The notes under the pieces: model-generated
What the model was told of the DNA's origin: nothing
Databases searched by the model: none
Seen by the model: the letters and a program-made list of their open reading frames with translations, nothing else
Assembly: GCA_030680405.1 (NCBI GenBank)
Contig: JAUXVT010000011.1
Coordinates: forward strand, 1 to 64,000
Source of the DNA: Thiobacillus sp.
GTDB taxonomy: Bacteria > Pseudomonadota > Gammaproteobacteria > Burkholderiales > Thiobacillaceae
Length of the DNA stretch: 64,000 nt
Direction of reading: 5' to 3'
Made by a program: the position numbers and the translations under genes
In this document: one piece after another, positions 58,850 through 64,000 of the stretch
Position numbering within the stretch: position 1 is the first letter of the stretch
How the letters are laid out: every line of letters begins with the position of its first letter

Positions 58850-59067
58850 GGCGCATCCCCAGCATTATCCTTGGCCCAGGCCTGCATCAGATCAGCCCAT
58901 TTCTGTGCACTGATCGGGTCGACGTCGAAAATGGTGAAGCGCTTGTTTTCGCGGATTCGAATGCGCAGAAACGGTACGCCGCCTGACTCGTGAATCAGGT
59001 GTTGGAACTCGATTTCCTGGCCACCGAACGGCAGCCGCATTTTGTCTAGAAGCGTAATCTCAGGCAT
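58846..59067 (-). CDS. Small conserved protein, first gene of the dsr-flanking operon (73 aa)
   Basis: A 73-aa protein (MPEITLLDKMRLPFGGQEIEF), with beta strands HESGGVPFLRIRIRENKRFTI and a C-terminal amphipathic helix (AQKWADLMQAWA). No known family recognised. Its stop overlaps the Cas6-like start by ATGA, which ties the two functionally. It diverges from dsrA across the control region. Confidence 0.65.
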   Translation of the reverse strand: MPEITLLDKMRLPFGGQEIEFQHLIHESGGVPFLRIRIRENKRFTIFDVDPISAQKWADLMQAWAKDNAGDAP

Positions 59068-59460
59068 GCAGTCTCAATCCGTTTTACTTCAATTTCTTCG
59101 ATCTATTGATAGGGGTTGCGTTGCCGGGGCAACATAACTTTTCAGGTCTTGCGTTTTATGAGGGTGTCACGTGGCATTTCAACCCTGTTCAAGTCAGGGG
59201 CTTGCGTTTGCAACAATATTTTAATACTCTTATTTGTTCCTGTGGCGGGCATGAAATGTCTCACTCTTTGCCTAAATGAGACATAACCGCGTTGGGGAAA
59301 ATCATCTACTCCCTATGGGTAGGTACAAGTCTACCGCAATGGAGTAGGTGAATTACCCATGAGAATGATGGTGGCGCGACTGTCTAGCCAATACGATGCT
59401 GGTATACCGTTGAGCTGTCTGCTGAGCGGGCACTTCGAAATTTTCTAGGAGATGAAGATA
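59068..59460. promoter_or_regulatory. Divergent dsr control region with inverted repeats
   Basis: 393 bp without a gene. Two elements stand out: ATGTCTCA/TGAGACAT with a 13-bp spacer (59256-59263, 59277-59284), and a nested structure CTACTCC(59306)..GGTAG..CTACC..GGAGTAG(59347) with an 8-nt loop. The first looks like a dimeric activator site; the second could be DNA operator or RNA leader. AT-rich stretches near 59205-59235 are candidate promoter regions. No clear sigma-54 element seen. Confidence 0.65.
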
Positions 59461-60762
59461 ATGGCAAAGCAAATGATTGATACGCCCATGCTCGACCAGC
59501 TCGAAAGCGGCCCGTGGCCCAGCTTCGTGACCGGTCTCAAGCGCCTGGCTAAGGATAACGACATGATGGTTGACCTGATGGGTCAGCTGGAAACGTCCTA
59601 CCAGACCATGAAGGGGTACTGGAAGGGCGGTACGGTCGGGGTGTTCGGTTACGGCGGCGGCGTGATCCCCCGTTTCACCGAACTGAAAGACGAAAACCAC
59701 CAGCCGCTGTTTCCCGAGGCGGCCGAATTTCACACCTTGCGTATCCAGCCGCCAGCTGGCATGCATTACACTTCCGATCTGCTGCGCAAGATGTGTGACG
59801 CCTGGTCGGAGACCGGCGGTTCGGGCCTGATCGCGTTCCACGGCCAGTCCGGCGACATCATGCTCCAAGGCTGCAAAACGGAGGATGTCCAGAAGGCCTT
59901 CGACAAATTCAACGATATGGGCTTCGACCTCGGTGGCGCCGGCCCTGCGCTGCGTACCTCGATGTCCTGCGTCGGCGCTGCCCGTTGCGAATTGTCCAAC
60001 TTCGATGAAGCCAAGGCGCTGCGCACCGTCATCAACAACAACCTGGACGACATGCACCGCCCGTCCCTGCCCTACAAGTTCAAGTTCAAGTTCTCCGGTT
60101 GCCCGAACGACTGCGTCAACGCCATTCAGCGTTCCGACATGGCCACCATCGGCACCTGGCGCGACAACATCCGCGTCAACGAAGAGCAGGTTCAGGCCTA
60201 TTACAAGGCCCATGGCATGTCCGATCTGGTCAACGACGTGATCAGCAAGTGCCCGACCAAGGCCATCACCCTGGTTGCGGCTGACAAGGTTGTGGCCAAC
60301 GAGCACACCTCGGTGGCCCACCTGGGCGACGGCAATGCCCTGTGCATCGACAACAAGAACTGCGTGCGCTGCATGCACTGCCTGAACGTCATCCCCGGCG
60401 GTCTGCGTCCTGGTCTCGACAAGGGTGTGACCATCCTGGTGGGCGGCAAGGGCGTGCTGAAGATCGGCGCAACCATGGGTACCGTGGTGATTCCGTTCAT
60501 GAAGCTCGAATCCGACGAGGACTTCGAGAAGCTGAACGAGCTGGCTCGCAACATCCTCGACTTCTTCGCGGAAAACGCACTGGAGCACGAGCGTACCGGT
60601 GAAATGATCGAGCGTATCGGCCTGACCAACTTCCTCGAAGGTCTGGACATCCCGGTCGACCCCAACATGATCAAAGAGCCGCGTTCCAACCCCTACTTCC
60701 GTGCCGACGACTGGGACGAGCAAGTCGAGAAGTGGAACGAGTACAAGAAGTCCGCAGCTTAA
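59461..60762 (+). CDS. dsrA: Reverse-type dissimilatory sulfite reductase, alpha subunit
   Basis: DsrA with DsrB forms the sirohaem enzyme that, in sulfur oxidisers, converts DsrC-bound sulfane sulfur to sulfite in the cytoplasm. The 433-aa protein has the cluster/sirohaem cysteines in SCVGAARCEL and SGCPNDCVN and a ferredoxin insert with NCVRCMHCLN. The start at 59461 has AGGAG at a workable distance; the ATG at 59452 is too close. First gene of the dsr operon. Confidence 0.97.
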   Translation: MAKQMIDTPMLDQLESGPWPSFVTGLKRLAKDNDMMVDLMGQLETSYQTMKGYWKGGTVGVFGYGGGVIPRFTELKDENHQPLFPEAAEFHTLRIQPPAGMHYTSDLLRKMCDAWSETGGSGLIAFHGQSGDIMLQGCKTEDVQKAFDKFNDMGFDLGGAGPALRTSMSCVGAARCELSNFDEAKALRTVINNNLDDMHRPSLPYKFKFKFSGCPNDCVNAIQRSDMATIGTWRDNIRVNEEQVQAYYKAHGMSDLVNDVISKCPTKAITLVAADKVVANEHTSVAHLGDGNALCIDNKNCVRCMHCLNVIPGGLRPGLDKGVTILVGGKGVLKIGATMGTVVIPFMKLESDEDFEKLNELARNILDFFAENALEHERTGEMIERIGLTNFLEGLDIPVDPNMIKEPRSNPYFRADDWDEQVEKWNEYKKSAA

Positions 60763-60825
60763 GTTTCTTTACCGCGGGCCTCGGTGCGAGCTGGGGCCTG
60801 TGCATTAACTCAGTTGGAGATAAAC

Positions 60826-61896
60826 ATGGCAGAAATGCGTCCGCCTATCGAATCCGGTGCGCCGGATCCGATGCCCTACATGCACCCCGTGATGGTGAAG
60901 AACTATGGCAAGTGGGCTTTCCACAGCCATCCGAAGCCGGGTGTCCTGTATCACCGCGCCGAATCTGGCGACGAAATCTGGACGGTCAAGGCCGGTACGG
61001 CACGTCAGATGGACCACTACACCATCCGCGAACTGGCCGACATTGCCGACCAGTATGGCGACGGTTTCGTGCGGTTCACCGCGCGTTCCAACATCGAATA
61101 CATGGTGGCTGATGGCGCCAAGGTCGAGCCGCTGATCAAGGCGCTGAACGACAAGGGCTACCCCATCGGCGGCACCGCCAACTCGGTGTCCATGATTGCG
61201 CACACCCAGGGTTTTTTGCATTGCGATATCCCGGGCACCGACGCCTCCGGCGTGGTCAAGGCGCTGATGGATGAGTTGTACGACGACTTCGTCAAGTGCG
61301 AGATGCCCAACCGAGTCAAGCTGTCCACCTCCTGTTGCGAAATCAACTGCGGTGGCCAGGCCGACATCGCCATCATCGTTCAGCACACCAAGCCGCCGAA
61401 GATCAACCACGATCTGGTTGCCAACGTGTGTGAGCGTCCTTCCGTCGTGGCGCGCTGCCCGGTGGCGGCGATCCGTCCCGCCCTGGTGAACGGCAAGCCC
61501 TCGCTGGAAGTCGACGAGAAGAAGTGCATCTGCTGCGGCGCCTGCTTCCCGCCCTGCCCGCCGATGCAGATCAACGATCCCGAGCACTCCAAGATTGCGA
61601 TCTGGGTGGGCGGCAAGAACTCCAACGCCCGCTCCAAGCCGACCTTCCACAAGCTGGTCGCCGCCGGCCTGCCGAACAACGCGCCGCGTTGGCCGGAAGT
61701 GGGCGAGGTGGTCAAGAAGATCCTCGCCACCTACAAGGAAGATGGCAAGCCCTGGGAGCGCATGATCGACTGGATCGACCGCATTGGCTGGCCTGCATTC
61801 TTCGAGAAGACCGGTCTGCCCTTCACCAAGTATCACATTGATAATTGGCGGGGTGGTCGTGCCAACCTGAACGCTTCTGCGCACATCCGCTTCTAA
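60826..61896 (+). CDS. dsrB: Reverse-type dissimilatory sulfite reductase, beta subunit
   Basis: The 356-aa partner of DsrA. It carries STSCCEINCGG and the ferredoxin-type clusters in CICCGACFPPCPPMQI. The SCCEINCGG motif with a downstream RCPVAAI cysteine coordinates the coupled Fe4S4-sirohaem site. GGAG lies upstream of the ATG at 60826. The 63-bp gap to dsrA has no terminator. Confidence 0.97.
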   Translation: MAEMRPPIESGAPDPMPYMHPVMVKNYGKWAFHSHPKPGVLYHRAESGDEIWTVKAGTARQMDHYTIRELADIADQYGDGFVRFTARSNIEYMVADGAKVEPLIKALNDKGYPIGGTANSVSMIAHTQGFLHCDIPGTDASGVVKALMDELYDDFVKCEMPNRVKLSTSCCEINCGGQADIAIIVQHTKPPKINHDLVANVCERPSVVARCPVAAIRPALVNGKPSLEVDEKKCICCGACFPPCPPMQINDPEHSKIAIWVGGKNSNARSKPTFHKLVAAGLPNNAPRWPEVGEVVKKILATYKEDGKPWERMIDWIDRIGWPAFFEKTGLPFTKYHIDNWRGGRANLNASAHIRF

Positions 61897-61919
61897 GCTG
61901 TTTCTGGACGCTGTCAACA

Positions 61920-61943
61920 CCGCCGCAGCTTCGGTTGCGGCGG
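61920..61943 (+). terminator. Hairpin between dsrB and dsrE
   Basis: CCGCCGCA/TGCGGCGG stem (61920-61927, 61936-61943) followed by AAGTTTGA, not a clean T-run. Likely a partial attenuator or RNA-processing/stability element that sets dsrAB above dsrEFH. Confidence 0.5.
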
Positions 61944-61987
61944 AAGTTTGATAATAATGACTGGATTTTTCGGAGTTTGAACTAGCC

Positions 61988-62347
61988 ATGCAATTCGGCA
62001 TACTTATTAATGAAGGACCTTACAGCCATCAGGCAAGTGATTCTGCCTACCTTTTTGCGCGAACCGCGCTTGAGAAAGGCTACAAAGTTCCACGTGTTTT
62101 TTTCTATCACGATGGCGTGTATAACGCGTCGCGTCTCGCAACACCGCCGGTGGATGATCGTAACGTGGGCGCGCGCTGGTCCAAGCTGGCTGCTGATTAT
62201 GGCGTGGATCTGGTTGTGTGCGTGGCTGCTGCACAGCGTCGCGGCATCACGGATGGCGTTCTCGGCGATAACTACCGCATCTCGGGTCTGGGCCAGTTGG
62301 TTGAAATGGGTATTCAGTACGATCGTCTCGTGACGTTCGGTGATTGA
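61988..62347 (+). CDS. dsrE: Sulfur relay protein DsrE
   Basis: DsrE is the sulfur-carrying subunit of the DsrE2F2H2 complex that passes persulfide to DsrC. The 119-aa protein has the Rossmann-like DsrE fold (MQFGILINEGPYSHQASDSAYLF) and the active Cys in VVCVAAAQRRG near 78. Presence of dsrEFH beside dsrAB marks oxidative, not sulfate-reducing, use. Confidence 0.96.
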   Translation: MQFGILINEGPYSHQASDSAYLFARTALEKGYKVPRVFFYHDGVYNASRLATPPVDDRNVGARWSKLAADYGVDLVVCVAAAQRRGITDGVLGDNYRISGLGQLVEMGIQYDRLVTFGD

Positions 62348-62371
62348 TGGCGAAAAATTGAGATATTCGAG

Positions 62372-62767
62372 ATGAGCGAAATGGACGATATGGATGACGG
62401 CTCCGGCATCATCAAAAAATTCATGTTCCTGAACCGCAAGGCGCCACACGGTACCGTGTACGCGCTGGAAGGTCTGGAAGTGGTGCTGATTACCGCCGCT
62501 TTCGATCAGGATGTGAGCATGGTGTTTACTGATGATGGTGTGTATCAGTTGATTAAAGGCGTCGACACCAAGGGCATCGAAGTCAAGGATTTTTCCAGGA
62601 CTTATCGTGCGTTGGAAGGCTATGACATCGAGAAGCTGTATGTCGATCAAAAGTCGATGGATGCGCGTGGTCTGACTGAAGAAGACCTGATTGTGGATGT
62701 GACGGTGCTCTCCGTCGATGAGATGGCCAATCTCATGGCCGAGCAAGACGTCGTGATCAGCTTCTAA
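62372..62767 (+). CDS. dsrF: Sulfur relay protein DsrF
   Basis: A 131-aa DsrF subunit: FLNRKAPHGTVYALEGLEVVLITAAF and VFTDDGVYQLIKG. It lacks the catalytic cysteine, as expected for DsrF. The acidic N-terminus (MSEMDDMDDGSG) could instead start a few codons later; ribosome-binding site weak. Confidence 0.94.
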   Translation: MSEMDDMDDGSGIIKKFMFLNRKAPHGTVYALEGLEVVLITAAFDQDVSMVFTDDGVYQLIKGVDTKGIEVKDFSRTYRALEGYDIEKLYVDQKSMDARGLTEEDLIVDVTVLSVDEMANLMAEQDVVISF

Positions 62768-62777
62768 GGGGATGGAT

Positions 62778-63077
62778 ATGCTGCATATTGTGAATAAATC
62801 GGCTACAGAGCGCGGCGCGTTGGATAGCTGCCTCTCCATGGCCACAAAGGGTTCTGCTGTATTGCTGATCGAAGACGCGGTTTACGCGGCGACGAACGGC
62901 AATGCAGCAGCGGCGAAAATCCAGGCAGCAGCGGCTGACCTCAAGATTTACGCGCTCGGTCCTGATCTGGCAGCGCGCGGCATGGCCGGGCGCGTGCTGG
63001 ACGGAGTCAATGTCGTGGATTACGGCGGTTTTGTGGATCTGGTCGCAGAGCACAGCAACTGTCAGTCTTGGCTGTAA
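62778..63077 (+). CDS. dsrH: Sulfur relay protein DsrH
   Basis: A 99-aa DsrH subunit: MLHIVNKSATERGALDSCLSMA with the conserved Cys near residue 20, ending in the family NCQSWL. The start at 62778 has AAGGGG at good spacing; the ATG two codons earlier is too close to it. Confidence 0.95.
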   Translation: MLHIVNKSATERGALDSCLSMATKGSAVLLIEDAVYAATNGNAAAAKIQAAAADLKIYALGPDLAARGMAGRVLDGVNVVDYGGFVDLVAEHSNCQSWL

Positions 63078-63100
63078 CTTTTAATAGAAGGAGTATTGCT

Positions 63101-63436
63101 ATGCCCATGGTGAATATCGCCGGTAAGGAAGTCGAAGTCGACGAAGAAGGTTATCTGGTCGATCTGTCGCAGTGGAACGAAGACATCGCCAAGTACATGG
63201 CTGTCGAAGAAAAGGTCGACCTGACCGACAGCCACTGGGAAGTCGTCAACTTCCTGCGTGAGTACTATGCCGAATACCAGATCGCACCTGCTGTGCGCGT
63301 ACTGACCAAGGCCATCGGCAAGAAGCTCGGCCCTGAAAAAGGCAACAACAAGTACCTGTACGAGTTGTTCCCCTACGGCCCCGCCAAGCAGGCTTGTAAG
63401 ATCGCAGGTCTGCCCAAGCCGACCGGCTGTATCTAA
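63101..63436 (+). CDS. dsrC: Sulfur carrier DsrC
   Basis: DsrC carries sulfur on its flexible C-terminal arm to DsrAB and releases a trisulfide or sulfite-bound product. The 111-aa protein ends KQACKIAGLPKPTGCI with Cys99 and the penultimate Cys110, so it is the functional form, unlike the paralogue at 57835. AAGGAG precedes the ATG at 63101. Confidence 0.97.
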   Translation: MPMVNIAGKEVEVDEEGYLVDLSQWNEDIAKYMAVEEKVDLTDSHWEVVNFLREYYAEYQIAPAVRVLTKAIGKKLGPEKGNNKYLYELFPYGPAKQACKIAGLPKPTGCI

Positions 63437-63452
63437 GCTGTAATACCGTCGG

Positions 63453-63477
63453 GTCGCCCCGGGGTTTTCGGGGCGAC
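63453..63477 (+). terminator. Hairpin between dsrC and dsrM
   Basis: A 9-bp stem GTCGCCCCG/CGGGGCGAC with a GGGTTTT loop, 17 bp past the dsrC stop. It is followed by TTCGATTTTC, a weak T-rich tail, so partial termination is likely and would keep DsrC more abundant than the membrane subunits. Confidence 0.6.
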
Positions 63478-63570
63478 TTCGATTTTCAGGCTGTGTTTCC
63501 CAATCGAATGTGGCTGGGCTTGCCTAGCTCACGTTTGATTCGTAAACACAACGTTGTTGGGGGATAGAGA

Positions 63571-64000
63571 TTGTCTACTGTGACGATGATTTATGCCGGG
63601 ATGTTTTACGTCGCCACTTTGCTGCTGGTGACCGGCCTGGTTTACAAGATTTTTGATTACAGCCGTACGCCTGCGCCGCTGAAGATTCCGACCACCCCTG
63701 CGCCGACCACGCAAAAGGGCGTTGTGTACCGGATGGCGAAGGAAGTGGTGCTGTTCGAATCGCTGTTCAAATCCAACAAGTGGATCTGGGTGTTTGGCTG
63801 GCTGTTCCATTTCGGGCTGTTTCTGGTGCTGGCGCGCCATCTGCGCTACTTCACTGAGCCGGTCTGGTTCTGGGTCGGCATTGTGCAGCCGTTTGGCAAA
63901 TACGCCAGCATCATGATGGTGATAGGCCTGACGGGTCTGCTGGCGCGCCGTTTCCTGGTCGACCGGGTGCGCTACATTTCGACCCCGTCCGACTACCTGA
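63571..64000 (+). CDS. dsrM: DsrM, membrane cytochrome b-type subunit of the DsrMKJOP complex (partial)
   Basis: The open frame runs to the window end (about 143 codons). It begins MSTVTMIYAGMFYVATLLLV if TTG at 63571 is used (GGGGGA upstream); GTG 63580 and ATG 63586 are alternatives. A first membrane helix is followed by WIWVFGWLFHFGLFLVLARH, whose His residues are likely haem b ligands, as in NarI-like DsrM, and a further helix near the end. Next member of the standard dsrEFHCMK order. The 3' end is missing. Confidence 0.9.
   Translation, partial: MSTVTMIYAGMFYVATLLLVTGLVYKIFDYSRTPAPLKIPTTPAPTTQKGVVYRMAKEVVLFESLFKSNKWIWVFGWLFHFGLFLVLARHLRYFTEPVWFWVGIVQPFGKYASIMMVIGLTGLLARRFLVDRVRYISTPSDYL

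Noticed and set aside
61988-63077. tusBCD (tRNA thiolation) instead of dsrEFH
   Set aside because: Placement between dsrAB and dsrC/dsrM and the DsrE/DsrH cysteines favour the sulfur-oxidation relay.

Overview
The window is a chromosomal segment of a GC-rich, sulfur-oxidising betaproteobacterium. It most resembles the Thiobacillus/Sulfuricella group. The pointers are an oxidative dsr gene set (dsrA-B-E-F-H-C-M, with dsrM cut by the window end), the betaproteobacterial neighbourhood of metK, ahcY (with its SAH riboswitch) and metF, the glnA-DUF4124-glnL-glnG cluster, and a PEP-CTERM protein. The species call is inference. Gene density is high and many neighbours share ATGA stop/start overlaps.

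Layout. 1-7.2 kb: the 3' half of a tRNA-Thr(CGT), two conserved proteins of unknown role, a UPF0114 membrane protein, hslU and hslV, and a STAS-domain protein. 7.2-12.4 kb: a minus-strand run that looks like a zinc-limitation set (ZnuB-like, ZnuA-like, outer-membrane barrel, DUF2946, YidD, COG0523 GTPase, a DksA that has lost three of four zinc-finger cysteines). 12.6-18.1 kb: an RND efflux pair, a lipoprotein and a PPK2 kinase. 18.1-26.2 kb: a GGDEF/EAL protein, then xerC, a DUF484 gene, dapF, a CoA-binding protein, a GNAT enzyme and two LpxL-type acyltransferases in one overlapping run. 26.3-30.3 kb: methyl-cycle genes metK, ahcY, a small membrane protein and metF. 30.4-36.7 kb: a broken PEP-CTERM gene, an aminotransferase, ttcA, msbA and mgtE.

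36.7-41.7 kb is an AT-richer accessory island. On the minus strand it carries a ubiquitin-like protein, an E1-like ThiF enzyme, a DUF6527 protein and a 98-aa unknown. Divergently it carries a sigma-factor-like protein, a 145-aa unknown and an ImmA/IrrE metallopeptidase. A large inverted repeat lies between the two arms. This is the strongest candidate for an under-described (probably defence) system.

41.7-55.3 kb returns to core genes: mtgA, aroE, a rhodanese, the nitrogen-control cluster with sigma-54/NtrC sites, grxD, prmC, prfA and hemA. Among them is a four-gene cassette of nucleotidyltransferase, HprK-like kinase, PqqD-like protein and a Tat-exported protein with a Ser-Asn microsatellite. 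It recalls the tailoring genes of phosphorylated lasso peptides but has no lasso synthetase.

55.3-64 kb is the sulfur region. A minus-strand operon (73-aa protein, Cas6/Cmx6-like protein, DsrC paralogue without its C-terminal cysteine, thiosulfate/3-mercaptopyruvate sulfurtransferase, unknown, TauD-like oxygenase) diverges from the plus-strand dsr operon across a control region rich in inverted repeats. DsrEFH and DsrC should relay sulfur to DsrAB, which oxidises it to sulfite, with DsrM as part of the membrane electron-transfer complex.

Short interspersed repeats are also present. One family, built on the word TGATCCCTGA, supplies the last residues of HslV and the first residues of PrmC.
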